Counted from the stretch's first letter, positions 34,493 through 45,985 are shown. The stretch: DNA of 64,000 nt from Xanthobacter flavus (GCF_017875275.1 NZ_JAGGML010000001.1:3679001-3743000), one strand, 5' to 3'. Notes: generated by a model not told the origin, from the letters alone. Numbers and translations: made by a program.

Positions 34493-34789
34493 GGTCCTCC
34501 CGACACAGTATTCCTCCCGGCCTTGCCCGATGCGCTGAGCGCTCCGGCCGCCGGCTCCACGCCGCCCCTGAGGGGAAAGGCGATCTTCGTCCGCAAGGAC
34601 GGCCCGCAAAAATCACCTCGCCGAGTGCGTCACGCCTCGCGTCCCCACTGGCCCCACGCCCCCACTGGCGTCGTGTCGCACTGGAGCGTGCGCGCGATTG
34701 GGTGCAGACTGCGACTTTCGTCGTAACGTGCAGCCAAAGCGCACCTCGAACCGCGGCAAACGCGGCCCTCGACGAGGGAGGAAAACCCG

Positions 34790-35992
34790 ATGAACATTCA
34801 CGAATACCAGGCGAAAGCCATTCTGCGCGATTTCGGCGTGCCGGTCTCCCGCGGCTTTCCCGCCTTCACCGCCGAGGAAGCAGAGGCCGCGGCCGGAAAG
34901 CTGGGCGGCATCGCCTTCGTGGTGAAAGCGCAGATCCATGCCGGCGGGCGCGGCAAGGGCAAATTCAAGGAGCTTCCCGAGGGCGCCAAGGGTGGCGTCC
35001 GCGTGGTGAAGACCGCGGCCGACGTGAAGGCGAATGCTGCCGAGATGCTCGGCAATACGCTCGTCACGCTGCAGACCGGCGCGGACGGCAAGCAGGTCAA
35101 CCGCCTTTACATCGAGGAAGGCGCGCTCATCGACAAGGAATTCTATCTCTCCATGCTGGTGGACCGCGCGACCTCGCGCGTCGCCTTCGTGGTCTCCACC
35201 GAGGGCGGCATGGACATCGAGGAGGTGGCGCATGCCACGCCGGAGAAGATCCACACCTTCTCCGTGGACCCCGCCACCGGCGTGCAGCCCCTGCACGGCC
35301 GCAAGGTGGCGCAGGCGCTCGGCCTCACCGGCGATCTCGCCAAGCAGGCCGGGGCGCTCACCGCCAACCTCTTCAGGGCCTTCACCGAGAAGGACATGAG
35401 CCTTCTGGAGATCAACCCCCTGGTGGTGACGAAGGACTCCCGCCTCGTCTGCCTCGACGCCAAGGTGGGGTTCGATTCCAACGCGCTGTTCCGCCACTCG
35501 GACGTGGCCCAGCTGCGCGACGAGAGCGAGGAAGATTTCAAGGAGATCGAGGCCTCGCGCTACGACCTCTCCTATATCGCCCTCGATGGCACCATCGGCT
35601 GCATGGTCAACGGGGCAGGCCTCGCCATGGCGACCATGGACATCATCAAGCTCTATGGCATGGAGCCGGCGAACTTCCTCGACGTGGGCGGCGGCGCCAC
35701 GAAGGAGAAGGTGACGGCGGCCTTCAAGATCATCACCGCCGATCCGAACGTCGAGGGCATCCTCGTGAACATCTTCGGCGGCATCATGCGCTGCGATGTG
35801 ATCGCCGAGGGCGTCATCGCCGCCGTTCGGCAGGTGGGGCTGAAGGTGCCCCTCGTGGTGCGCCTCGCCGGCACCAATGTGGACGAGGGGAAGAAGATCA
35901 TCCGCGAATCCGGGCTCAACGTGATCCCCGCCGATGATCTCGACGATGCGGCGCAAAAAATAGTCGCGGCCGTGAAGAAGGAAGCTGCGTGA
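34790..35992 (+). CDS. sucC: Succinyl-CoA synthetase beta subunit
   Basis: A 400-residue ATP-grasp protein. It begins [17 protein letters not shown] and contains [17 protein letters not shown], then [33 protein letters not shown] and the phosphate-loop region [15 protein letters not shown]. These fit SucC rather than malate-CoA ligase MtkA. It makes succinyl-CoA from succinate, CoA and ATP (or the reverse). It is notable that mdh and sucAB, the usual partners in this group of bacteria, are absent, and that the pair lies behind the oxalate genes. It overlaps sucD by 4 bases. Confidence 0.93.
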   Translation: MNIHEYQAKAILRDFGVPVSRGFPAFTAEEAEAAAGKLGGIAFVVKAQIHAGGRGKGKFKELPEGAKGGVRVVKTAADVKANAAEMLGNTLVTLQTGADGKQVNRLYIEEGALIDKEFYLSMLVDRATSRVAFVVSTEGGMDIEEVAHATPEKIHTFSVDPATGVQPLHGRKVAQALGLTGDLAKQAGALTANLFRAFTEKDMSLLEINPLVVTKDSRLVCLDAKVGFDSNALFRHSDVAQLRDESEEDFKEIEASRYDLSYIALDGTIGCMVNGAGLAMATMDIIKLYGMEPANFLDVGGGATKEKVTAAFKIITADPNVEGILVNIFGGIMRCDVIAEGVIAAVRQVGLKVPLVVRLAGTNVDEGKKIIRESGLNVIPADDLDDAAQKIVAAVKKEAA

Positions 35993-36876
35993 TGTCCGTC
36001 CTGATCGACGCCAATACCCGGGTCATCACCCAGGGCTTCACCGGAAAGAACGGCACGTTCCACGCCCAGCAGGCCATCGCCTACGGGACGAAGATGGTCG
36101 GCGGCACCTCGCCGGGCAAGGGTGGCACCACCCACCTCAACCTGCCGGTGTTCGACACCGTGCTGGAGGCCAAGGAAGCCACCGGCGCCGACGCCTCGGT
36201 GATCTACGTGCCGCCTCCGGGCGCCGCCGACGCCATCCTGGAGGCGATCGACGCGGAGATCCCGCTCATCGTCTGCATCACCGAGGGCATCCCGGTGCTC
36301 GACATGGTGAAGGTGAAGCGCGCCCTCTCGGGTTCGAAGAGCCGGCTCATCGGCCCCAACTGCCCCGGCATCGTAACCGCCGGCCAGTCGAAGATCGGCA
36401 TCATGCCGGCCAACATCTTCAAGACCGGCTCGGTGGGCGTGGTCTCGCGCTCCGGCACGCTGACCTATGAAGCGGTGTTCCAGACCTCGCAGGTGGGCCT
36501 CGGCCAGACCTCGGCGGTCGGCATCGGCGGCGACCCGGTGAAGGGCACCGAGTTCATCGACGTGCTGGAGATGTTCCTCGCCGACCCCAAGACCCAATCG
36601 ATCATCATGATCGGCGAGATCGGCGGCTCGGCCGAGGAAGAGGCCGCGCAGTTCATCGCCGACGAGGCGAAGAAGGGCCGCAAGAAGCCGATGGTGGGCT
36701 TCATCGCCGGCCGCACGGCCCCTCCCGGCCGTCGCATGGGCCATGCCGGCGCCATCATCTCCGGCGGCAAGGGCGGCGCCGAGGACAAGATCGCTGCCAT
36801 GGAGGCGGCGGGCATCCGCGTGTCTCCGTCCCCCGCGCGTCTCGGCAAGACCCTGGTCGAGGTGCTGAAGGGGTGA
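35989..36876 (+). CDS. sucD: Succinyl-CoA synthetase alpha subunit
   Basis: A 295-residue alpha subunit. It has the CoA-binding Rossmann part ([26 protein letters not shown]) and the GPNCPGIVT segment. The phosphorylated active-site His is in the C-terminal [16 protein letters not shown]. The start overlaps the sucC stop (ATGA, 35989-35992), so the two subunits are coupled. Full length for the family. Confidence 0.95.
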   Translation: MMSVLIDANTRVITQGFTGKNGTFHAQQAIAYGTKMVGGTSPGKGGTTHLNLPVFDTVLEAKEATGADASVIYVPPPGAADAILEAIDAEIPLIVCITEGIPVLDMVKVKRALSGSKSRLIGPNCPGIVTAGQSKIGIMPANIFKTGSVGVVSRSGTLTYEAVFQTSQVGLGQTSAVGIGGDPVKGTEFIDVLEMFLADPKTQSIIMIGEIGGSAEEEAAQFIADEAKKGRKKPMVGFIAGRTAPPGRRMGHAGAIISGGKGGAEDKIAAMEAAGIRVSPSPARLGKTLVEVLKG

Positions 36877-36960
36877 TCGGATACATCCTGAAAGTGTATA
36901 CTTGAGCTTAACACGCATTGGTTTATCGCGTATGAGGAGCCGTTCTCATTGGAGGGGCTC

Positions 36961-37167
36961 ATGATCGCGATTGCAGTGCTCATTCCATGGCTCGCGCTGT
37001 TCATGCGTGGCCGCGTCTTTCAGGGAATTATCTGCCTGATCCTGCAGATCTCTTTGATCGGGTGGATCCCCGCGGCCGTGTGGGCGCTCATGGTGGTGAA
37101 CAATGACAACCAGGAGCGCCGCCACCAGGAGTTGGTGGCTTCGTTGCGCAACAACAACTCCCGGTAG
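36961..37167 (+). CDS. Small YqaE/Pmp3-like membrane protein
   Basis: A 68-residue protein with two hydrophobic segments (MIAIAVLIPWLALFM and GIICLILQISLIGWIPAAVWALMV, split by RGRVFQ) and a charged tail with DNQERRHQELV. The loop proline and the GWIPA..WA ending resemble YqaE/Pmp3 stress peptides. The start is at ATG 36961 because GGAGG (36951-36955) lies 5 bases before; an in-frame TTG 12 bases upstream is less likely. Probably affects membrane potential or stress tolerance. Confidence 0.7.
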   Translation: MIAIAVLIPWLALFMRGRVFQGIICLILQISLIGWIPAAVWALMVVNNDNQERRHQELVASLRNNNSR

Positions 37168-37173
37168 CAGTGG

Positions 37174-37207
37174 GTCATCTCCCGCTCCAACCGGAACGGG
37201 AGATGAC
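37174..37207 (+). promoter_or_regulatory. Hairpin covering the ribosome binding site of the FAH gene
   Basis: A perfect 11-base stem (GTCATCTCCCG with CGGGAGATGAC) and 12-base loop lie 4 bases before the FAH start codon. The 3' arm contains GGGAG (37198-37202), the only plausible Shine-Dalgarno sequence, at 8 bases from ATG 37211. The structure could limit translation or end the preceding transcript. Confidence 0.6.
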
Positions 37208-37210
37208 TTC

Positions 37211-37984
37211 ATGGCAGTCTGGGTGCGGTTCGTCTTCGAGGACAAGGTTGAGTTCGGCACGCTGGAGGGCGATACCATCGCCGTGCACGAGGGCTGCATG
37301 TTCGCGGGCGCGACCGCTACCGGCGCGAGCGTGAAGCTCGCCGACGTGGCGCTTGAAGCCCCATGCGCGCCCACCAAGATCATCGCGCTGTGGAACAACT
37401 TCCACGAGCTGGCGGCCAAGCTGAAGGTGGCCGAGCCGGCCGAGCCGCTCTATCTGCTCAAGGCCACCACCTCCGTCTCCGCGCCCGGCTCCGTGGTGCG
37501 CCGGCCGGCGTCCTATGACGGCAAGACGGTCTATGAGGGCGAGCTGGGCATCGTCATCGGCAAGACGCTGACCAACGTGTCCGAGACGGAAGCCGCCGCC
37601 GGCATCTTCGGCTACACGGTGGTGAACGACATCACCGCAGCCGACATCCTCAACCGCGACCCGACCTTCCCCCAATGGGCGCGGGCCAAGGGCATCGACG
37701 GCTATGGCCCGTTCGGCCCCTGGATCGTGACGGACTTCGATCCCTCGGCGGCGCGCGTGCGCACCATCCTCAACGGACAGGAGCGGCAGAATTATCCGCT
37801 GGCTGACATGATCTTCCCGCCGGCCCTGCTCGTGTCGCTCATCTCGAAGGAGATGACGCTGAACCCCGGCGACCTTATCGCCTGCGGCACCTCGGTGGGG
37901 GTCGGCACCATGAAGGAGCCGACCAACACCATCGAGATCGAGATCGCCGGCATCGGCTCGCTGGTGAACACGTTCGTCCAGTGA
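37211..37984 (+). CDS. Fumarylacetoacetate hydrolase family protein
   Basis: A 257-residue FAH-superfamily enzyme. The metal ligands are visible as Glu-Glu in YEGELGIVIG and Asp in VNDITAAD, with the C-terminal TMKEPTNTIEIEIAGIG region. Relatives hydrolyse acylpyruvates, isomerise 2-hydroxyhepta-dienedioates, or decarboxylate oxaloacetate, and this cannot be resolved here. Given the neighbouring C4 and C2 acid genes, an oxaloacetate or acylpyruvate substrate is possible. ATG 37211 is the first start with a ribosome site. Confidence 0.9.
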   Translation: MAVWVRFVFEDKVEFGTLEGDTIAVHEGCMFAGATATGASVKLADVALEAPCAPTKIIALWNNFHELAAKLKVAEPAEPLYLLKATTSVSAPGSVVRRPASYDGKTVYEGELGIVIGKTLTNVSETEAAAGIFGYTVVNDITAADILNRDPTFPQWARAKGIDGYGPFGPWIVTDFDPSAARVRTILNGQERQNYPLADMIFPPALLVSLISKEMTLNPGDLIACGTSVGVGTMKEPTNTIEIEIAGIGSLVNTFVQ

Positions 37985-38005
37985 GAGCCGGTCAGCGGCG
38001 TGCGG

Positions 38006-38257
38006 TCAGCGCCTGATCGCCCGTGCCCCGGCAATGAGGATGCAGGCGCCGACGAAACCGGCCACGAGATAGCCGAGCCAGCCGGCGAAGCCCACGCCCA
38101 GCAGCCCGAACAGGAAGCTGGCGATGGCGGCGCCGATGATGCCGAGGATGATGTTGGTGAAGAGCCCGGTGTCGCTCTTCATGAACATGGAGGCGAACCA
38201 TCCGGCCAAACCGCCGATGATGATGGCGGCAATCCAGCCCACTTGCGCGTCTTCCAT
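38006..38257 (-). CDS. GlsB/YeaQ/YmgE family small membrane protein
   Basis: An 83-residue protein with three hydrophobic, glycine-rich helices (IAAIIIGGLAGWFASMFM, IILGIIGAAIASFLFGLLG, GYLVAGFVGACILIAGA), the hallmark of the transglycosylase-associated/GlsB family of stress-related inner-membrane proteins. The start at 38257 is fixed by GGAGG 7 bases upstream; the longer open frame has no family similarity. It is convergent with the FAH gene, whose stop lies 21 bases away. Confidence 0.9.
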   Translation of the reverse strand: MEDAQVGWIAAIIIGGLAGWFASMFMKSDTGLFTNIILGIIGAAIASFLFGLLGVGFAGWLGYLVAGFVGACILIAGARAIRR

Positions 38258-38362
38258 GGTATCCCTCCGCTGAACCGCCCCGCTCGGGTGGGGGCGCGAG
38301 GGAAACGGTACACGCGGCCTGAGGTTCCGGCCACGCTCGCGAATGGGTGCGGTGCAAAACAA

Positions 38363-38388
38363 AAAAGCCGCCCCGAGGGGTGGCTTTT
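38363..38388 (-). terminator. Rho-independent terminator of ppdK
   Basis: An 11-base stem (AAAAGCCGCCC with GGGTGGCTTTT, one G-T pair) and 4-base loop. On the minus strand it is followed by TTGTTTTG. It lies about 30 bases after the ppdK stop. Confidence 0.88.
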
Positions 38389-38420
38389 CAGTTTTTGGAA
38401 CCGCTATCGCAGTCACCGGC

Positions 38421-41078
<2,658 letters not shown>

Positions 41079-41197
41079 GTGGGTTGGCCCCGTTTGGGAA
41101 TATGCAGAGTGGCGGATGCTTTAACGTGCAGCGCACAAAGCATCAACTGGGCAATCGGACGGCCGTTCCCGTACCGCCGTGCCGAAGCGATGGGCGC

Positions 41198-41338
41198 TCA
41201 GTGGCCCATGAGGCCCGTGACGCCCACGATGATGAGATAAATCGCCACCAGCACATTCAGAAGCCGCGGGAAAGCGAGGATGAGGACGCCCGCGATCAGC
41301 GCGACCGCAGGCTGAACGATGACCATGTTGAAAGACAT
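41198..41338 (-). CDS. DUF3096 small membrane protein
   Basis: A 46-residue protein made of two hydrophobic helices (VQPAVALIAGVLILAFP and LLNVLVAIYLIIVGVTGLM) separated by a short RLL turn, matching the DUF3096 family. The start at 41338 is marked by GGGGAGG. No function is known for the family. It lies between ppdK and the divergent MBL-fold gene. Confidence 0.85.
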   Translation of the reverse strand: MSFNMVIVQPAVALIAGVLILAFPRLLNVLVAIYLIIVGVTGLMGH

Positions 41339-41589
41339 TGTGAAGCCTCCCCTTTCCGCCGGATTCGCCACGTCCCTTCCGGTGCGCGGCGCACGATTGC
41401 CGATCCCGCGCCGGAGGTCCATGGGGTTTTCGGCGGCGTGACCGGCGCTATGGGCTTGGGGCGGCAGGGCGGCTCACGCTGGCGTTACGTGCGACGACAT
41501 TGCGCGGGCGGTGCAACACGGCACAATCATGCCATCCGCCGGGACCCGCCAGCGGGAGCCGCCTGTGGGAGCTGCCAGTGGGAGCTTCG

Positions 41590-42480
41590 ATGCCTGCCTC
41601 GTCCCTCGCCGCCATGTCCCAAGCCGCCATGCCCCGTTCGTCTGCTCGCAAGTCCGCCCGCAAGAGGGGAATCACCCCTGCGCTCATTGGCGTGACGGCT
41701 ATGGGACTGCTCGCCCTCTCCGGCGAGGTCGCGCTGGCGCAGCCGGAAAAATGCCCGCGCATGGTGGCGGAGCGGCCCAAGGTGCGGCTCGCGGCGCTGG
41801 ATGCGGCCATGCTGCGGCTCGCGGAGGCGGCGGGGCCGGTGCATCTCACCTTCGTCGGTCACGCGAGCTTCCTCATCGAGAGCCCGGCCGGGGTCAGCAT
41901 CGTCACCGATTACAATGATTATGTGCGGACCAGCGCGGTGCCGCGCATCGTCACCATGAACCACGCCCACGACACCCATTACACGGACGCGCCTGACCCC
42001 GGCATCGAATATGTGCTGCGGGGCTGGGGGCGGGACGGCGCCCCGGCGCGTCATGAGGTGACGGTGGAGGATGTGTGGATCCGCAATGTCCCCACCAACA
42101 TCCGCCGCGGCGCGGGGACGGAATATGACGGCAATTCCATGTTCGTGTTCGAGGTGGCCGGCCTGTGCATCGCCCATCTCGGCCACCTGCACCACCTTCT
42201 CACCAAGGACCATCTGGAGGCGCTGGGCCGGATCGACGTGGTGCTGGCGCCGGTGGACGGTTCCTACACGCTGGATCTCGAAGGCATGGTGGAGGTGCTG
42301 AAATCCATCAACGCGCCGCTGGTGATCCCCATGCACTATTTCAGCCAGTACGGTTTGGAGCGCTTCCTGGCGCGGCTGGGGCAGGAATGGACCATCGAGC
42401 GCGCCACCGAGCCGTTCGTGACGCTGAGCCGGGAAAGCCTGCCCAAGACCCGCACCGTGCTGGTGCTGCCGGGACGGTAG
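41590..42480 (+). CDS. Secreted MBL-fold metallo-hydrolase
   Basis: A 296-residue protein with an N-terminal basic and hydrophobic export signal (ARKRGITPALIGVTAMGLLALSGEVALA). It has a metallo-beta-lactamase-like fold of the UlaG-like subgroup (FVGHASFLIESPAGVSIVTD, NHAHDTHY, HLGHLHH, VVLAPVDGSYTLD, IPMHYFSQYG). The first metal motif reads NHAHDTHY instead of the usual HxHxDH: the first His is replaced by Asn. Substrate unknown. The start at 41590 is chosen for GGGAG upstream; a second ATG 24 bases later is also possible. Confidence 0.85.
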   Translation: MPASSLAAMSQAAMPRSSARKSARKRGITPALIGVTAMGLLALSGEVALAQPEKCPRMVAERPKVRLAALDAAMLRLAEAAGPVHLTFVGHASFLIESPAGVSIVTDYNDYVRTSAVPRIVTMNHAHDTHYTDAPDPGIEYVLRGWGRDGAPARHEVTVEDVWIRNVPTNIRRGAGTEYDGNSMFVFEVAGLCIAHLGHLHHLLTKDHLEALGRIDVVLAPVDGSYTLDLEGMVEVLKSINAPLVIPMHYFSQYGLERFLARLGQEWTIERATEPFVTLSRESLPKTRTVLVLPGR

Positions 42481-42544
42481 GGTAGCGAGGACCCGGGCCG
42501 CCCCGCTTTCGGTCTGCAGACCTCGCTCGCGGCGTCATCCAGCC

Positions 42545-42654
42545 GTCATCGCCCGCCTGGTGCGGGCGATCCACGGATTGGCCGGGCGCGAGGTCCCAGA
42601 CTCCGGCACCGTTCTCGCGGGGCAGTGGATGCCCCGGCCGAGCCGGGGCATGAC
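42545..42654. repeat. Intergenic inverted-repeat element, copy B
   Basis: Left arm GTCATCGCCCGCC...GCGGGCGATCCAC and right arm GTGGATGCCCCGG...CCGGGGCATGAC, with a unique centre. The right arm nearly repeats that of copy A (34463-34492). It lies in the gap between the convergent MBL-fold and TorF genes. Confidence 0.78.
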
Positions 42655-42699
42655 GGTATGACGACTTCGCTCCGCCGAAAAGCGGCGCACCCTAAAGAA

Positions 42700-42728
42700 A
42701 AAGGCGCCGCGCAGAGCGCGACGCCTTT
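42700..42728 (-). terminator. Rho-independent terminator of the TorF-like gene
   Basis: Outer stem AAAGGCG/CGCCTTT and inner stem CGCGC/GCGCG with a 3-base loop. On the minus strand it is followed by TTTCTTTAGG. It lies about 40 bases after the gene's stop. Confidence 0.8.
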
Positions 42729-42765
42729 GTCTGTCTCAGGTCCGGATCTGGCGACCCGGCCGACC

Positions 42766-43710
42766 TCACTTGAGGGCGAGGAAGGAGGTGTCGAAGGACA
42801 GGCTGGCCACGTAGCGGTCGCCGCAGACGTTCTGCAGGCCGGAGATCACGCCGCAGGTGCCGAAGGGGGCGAAGCCGACGCCGGACACGAAGGCCGGGCC
42901 CTCGGACAGGGTGCTGCCGTAGTAGCGCAGGTCGAGGGTCGCGGCCTTGTAGGTGAAGGCGACGCCCACGTTCCAGGTGGTGTAGGAGGGCAGCTCGTAG
43001 TTGGCGACGAAGATGTTGCCGAGGTCGGTCTGGCCGAGCCACTGATAGCCAAGCTCACCCGAGATGTAGAAGCCGACGTCCTTGACCGGGCTCCACTTGG
43101 TGAAGTCGATCTTGGCGGTGCCCGACAGGTAGGTGCCGGTGGAGCCAGAGCCGGCGTAGCTGCTGGTGTAGTAGAGGTTGCCGCCGACGGTGAACACGTC
43201 ATTCACGACGTAGGTCGGCTTGAAGTAAACTTCCCAGTAGTCGATGTTCACCGAGGGGATGCCGGCGCCCAGCGTGTTCACGCCGATCTCGCCCGGATAG
43301 TAGTAGTAGACGAAGCCGACGTCGGCGGTGAAGCCGCCCCAGGTGTGGCGCAGGCCGAAGTAGAGGTCGACTTCAGCCGAGGCGTCGGTCAGGCCGGTGA
43401 AGCCGGTGCCGAACTGGTTGATGGCGGGGAAGTCAACATTGGACGCCCAGACGCCGCCGTAGATCCAGTCGAAGAGGCGGAGTTCAGCGTAGCCCTGGAC
43501 GGCAGCGTTGCCGTCGGTCTGCGAAATGCCGCGGAACACGTAGTCGGTGGCGAGCTTCACGCCGAAGGCCACGTCCCAGAGGGGGGCCGGCTCGGGCGCC
43601 GCAACAGCCTTCAACGGCATGGGCGAGCTGAGGTCCGCGGCACCGGCGGTGCCCATGGACGCGGCCCCGGCCAGGAGCATGGAGGCGGTGACGACTGCAA
43701 ACTTATTCAT
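42766..43710 (-). CDS. TorF-family putative porin
   Basis: A 314-residue outer-membrane protein. The signal peptide ends in GTAGAAD (about residue 25). The mature part is rich in alternating aromatic strands, with the TorF signature ATDYVFRGISQTDGNAAVQGYAE (pieces) just after the start, YYYYPGEIG and a C-terminal ending in a hydrophobic strand. TorF proteins are thought to form beta-barrel pores; the solute is unknown. It has its own terminator and a 366-base upstream gap. Confidence 0.9.
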   Translation of the reverse strand: MNKFAVVTASMLLAGAASMGTAGAADLSSPMPLKAVAAPEPAPLWDVAFGVKLATDYVFRGISQTDGNAAVQGYAELRLFDWIYGGVWASNVDFPAINQFGTGFTGLTDASAEVDLYFGLRHTWGGFTADVGFVYYYYPGEIGVNTLGAGIPSVNIDYWEVYFKPTYVVNDVFTVGGNLYYTSSYAGSGSTGTYLSGTAKIDFTKWSPVKDVGFYISGELGYQWLGQTDLGNIFVANYELPSYTTWNVGVAFTYKAATLDLRYYGSTLSEGPAFVSGVGFAPFGTCGVISGLQNVCGDRYVASLSFDTSFLALK

Positions 43711-44076
43711 AACGGTTTTCCCCGCAGCGATCTGGAACGATAAAAATCAGGTCGCGGCTCCAAGTCCAATGGGAAATTTGAGGCAGCGCGTGCTGTCGCT
43801 TTAGGCAAACCGTTGCGAGTGCTGGATTCTGCTGTTGCATCGTTGCAACGCACTGTCCCGAAACGGTACGGCGAGGCGTTCCTGGCAAGAAAAGTATGTG
43901 CCGCCGAAGACGGTCGTAACCCTCACATTGCCTATGCAGAGGTAATATGTTCGGGCTGAGTGACGCTTTCCGATCACAGGCGCGACGTCATCAGGTGGCG
44001 AAATCGGGGCATCCATGCGCTGAAGGTGGCCAGGTCGTGATTCCCCCGTGGCCCACATGCGTCGCGGCCGGCGTGG
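43711..44076. other. 366-base gap upstream of the TorF-like gene
   Basis: No gene was recognised. It includes a small dyad (GTTGCA at 43834-43839, TGCAAC at 43844-43849, with the nested palindrome CGTTGCAACG), which could be a regulator site for the porin gene. The AT content is raised at 43731-43790, in keeping with a promoter. Confidence 0.35.
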
Positions 44077-44892
44077 TCAGGGCCGCGTCATCAAAAGCGG
44101 TCGCCCGCGTTCGGGGGTGCGCGCCCAGCCGCCGTCCTCCTGCCGGGCGAAGCGGATGACCGAGGCGCCGCCTTCTCCCCGCACGAGGATGTTGCCGCCC
44201 TCGATGTCCCACGCGGTCGGGCCGAAGCGCAGGAGCGCGGCATCGCAGCCATTCGCCACGTTCAGACGGAAGCCGCCGCCCTTGGCCGGGGCATCGAGCA
44301 GCGTCACCCGGCATACCGGCGGCGCGCCCGCCTGGCGGGCGAGGTCCCAGTCGCCCACCACCTCCTCGGTCTTGATCTCGGTACGTTCGGCCAAAGCGGG
44401 ATTGGCGAGGAAGTACACGCCATCGCCTTCGCGCAGCGCCTCGTAGCTGCCGCCGGTGCCTTCTGTAAATTCGGCCACCGTGCGGCCCTGCGCATTCAGC
44501 AGGCGGATGGAGCCGGAGGGGTCGGGCAGCCAGGCCACGACCTGGGCAGAAAAGCCGATATCGGCACAGGCGGGGCGGTCGAACTCCACCGCGAGGCCCG
44601 GCCCGGAGGTATCGGGCTTGAGAGAAAAGCCGCAGCTGCGCGCGCCATCGGCGCTGGAAAGCCGAAACGGCGCCGCCATGCGGGCCGCCGCCTCCCGCGT
44701 CGCGGCGTCGAGCTTCGGCGCTGCCGCCGGAGCCGTTGTGGCGGGGGGCGCGGGCGGCTTGGCAGTCGGATCGGCCTTCTGCGCGAGGGCAGGGGCGATC
44801 GCGAAAAGGCAGGCGAGGCCGGAAGCGGCGAGCGCGCGGCACAGCGTTGCGGGGCGCGCCCGATCCCGCGAAACGTCATCCCATTGCGCCAT
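44077..44892 (-). CDS. AprI/Inh-family metalloprotease inhibitor with two tandem domains
   Basis: A 271-residue exported protein. The signal peptide core is LAASGLACLFAIAPALA, then a Pro/Ala linker. Two similar beta-barrel units follow. The first has RSCGFSL, AC, VVAWLPDPSGSIRLLNAQG and VAEFTEGTGGSYEA. The second has GDWDLARQ, PVCRVTLL, GC, AWDIEGGNILVRGEGG and VIRFARQEDGGW. The pattern (Cys pair, Trp, then G-x-I, then a FxxxxGG end) is that of Inh/Omp19 inhibitors of secreted metalloproteases. No metalloprotease gene is nearby. The start is taken at MAQWDD, 44892. Confidence 0.8.
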   Translation of the reverse strand: MAQWDDVSRDRARPATLCRALAASGLACLFAIAPALAQKADPTAKPPAPPATTAPAAAPKLDAATREAAARMAAPFRLSSADGARSCGFSLKPDTSGPGLAVEFDRPACADIGFSAQVVAWLPDPSGSIRLLNAQGRTVAEFTEGTGGSYEALREGDGVYFLANPALAERTEIKTEEVVGDWDLARQAGAPPVCRVTLLDAPAKGGGFRLNVANGCDAALLRFGPTAWDIEGGNILVRGEGGASVIRFARQEDGGWARTPERGRPLLMTRP

Positions 44893-45004
44893 GCTGCCCT
44901 CCACGACGGGCAACGCGACCATCGCACAGGTCGCGTTGCGGCCGGAGTCTAGCACCGCGCGGGCGGATGATCATCTCTCCCCCGCCCACCGCAGGCGCCG
45001 GGCG

Positions 45005-45985
45005 TCAGCCGCGCGGCCAGGGCGTCTCGGCGACGGGGGTCAGCGGGCCCTTGCCGTCGAAGAAGGCGAGGATGTTGTCCACCACCAGCTGCCCCATGGC
45101 GGCGCGGGTGAAATGCGTGGCGGAGCCCACGTGCGGCAGCAGCACCACGTTGTCGAGGGCGAAGAAGGCCTCCGGGACTTTCGGCTCGTCCTCGAACACG
45201 TCGAGGCCGGCGGCGAGGATGGTGCGCGACTGGAGCGCGGAGAGCAGCGCCGCCTCGTCCACCACTGTGCCGCGCGCCACGTTGATGAAAATGCCGTTGG
45301 CGCCGAGGGCTTCCAGCACTTCCTTGTTCACGATGTGCCGCGTCGCCGGACCGCCGGGGAGAATCGCCACCAGCACGTCGACCGCCCGCGCCATTTCGAC
45401 GAGGTCGGGATAATGGCGATAGGCCACGTCCGCTTGCGGCCGCCGGCTGTGATAGACGACGGGCACGGAAAAGGCCTCCAGCCGCCGGGCGATGGCCTTG
45501 CCGATGCGGCCCATGCCGAGGATGCCCACGGTGCGGTCGCGCAAAGTGGGGCCGAGGGGATAGGCGCCCTTGGTCCACTGGCCGGCGCGCACGAAGCGGT
45601 CGCCCTGGGGGATCTGCCGCACGGTGGCGAGCAGCAGGCCGAGGGTGAGGTCGGCCACCTCCTCGTTCAGCACGTCCGGCGTGTTGGTGACGATAACGCC
45701 ACGCTTCGCCGCCGCCGCCGCGTCTACCGTGTCGTAGCCGACGCCGAAATTGCCGACGATCTTCAGATTCGGCAGGCGCGCCATGAGGGCGTCATCCACC
45801 TTCACCTTGCCGCGCGTGGCGATGGCCTGAACGGCGCCAGCGTTGGTGTCATCGAGCGCGTCCAGCGGCAGCAGGGTTAAGCGGCCGGAAAGCTGGCGCT
45901 CGACGACCTCCTCCATCACGGAGCCGGTGAGGAGCAGGGCCGGACGGGCGGCATCGGTCATGGCAGGGGGCTCGGCAGGGGGCAC
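45005..45985 (-). CDS. D-2-hydroxyacid dehydrogenase, glyoxylate/hydroxypyruvate reductase type
   Basis: A 326-residue enzyme. The Rossmann motif GMGRIG is at mid-length and a HSRRPQ segment follows, typical of NADPH preference. The catalytic Arg is in INVARGTVVDE, the Glu in DVFEDEP and the His in LLPHVGSAT. It would reduce glyoxylate to glycolate or hydroxypyruvate to glycerate. The GTG at 45985 with GGAGA 6 bases upstream is the best start; an ATG 24 bases downstream has no ribosome site. It is divergent from the ABC transporter. A role in disposing of glyoxylate made from oxalate is possible but unproven. Confidence 0.92.
   Translation of the reverse strand: MPPAEPPAMTDAARPALLLTGSVMEEVVERQLSGRLTLLPLDALDDTNAGAVQAIATRGKVKVDDALMARLPNLKIVGNFGVGYDTVDAAAAAKRGVIVTNTPDVLNEEVADLTLGLLLATVRQIPQGDRFVRAGQWTKGAYPLGPTLRDRTVGILGMGRIGKAIARRLEAFSVPVVYHSRRPQADVAYRHYPDLVEMARAVDVLVAILPGGPATRHIVNKEVLEALGANGIFINVARGTVVDEAALLSALQSRTILAAGLDVFEDEPKVPEAFFALDNVVLLPHVGSATHFTRAAMGQLVVDNILAFFDGKGPLTPVAETPWPRG

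Noticed and set aside
34790-36876. Malate-CoA ligase MtkAB instead of SucCD
   Set aside because: The serine-cycle idea was attractive next to glyoxylate chemistry, but the beta subunit has the SucC-type AKGGVRVVK and [15 protein letters not shown] segments.
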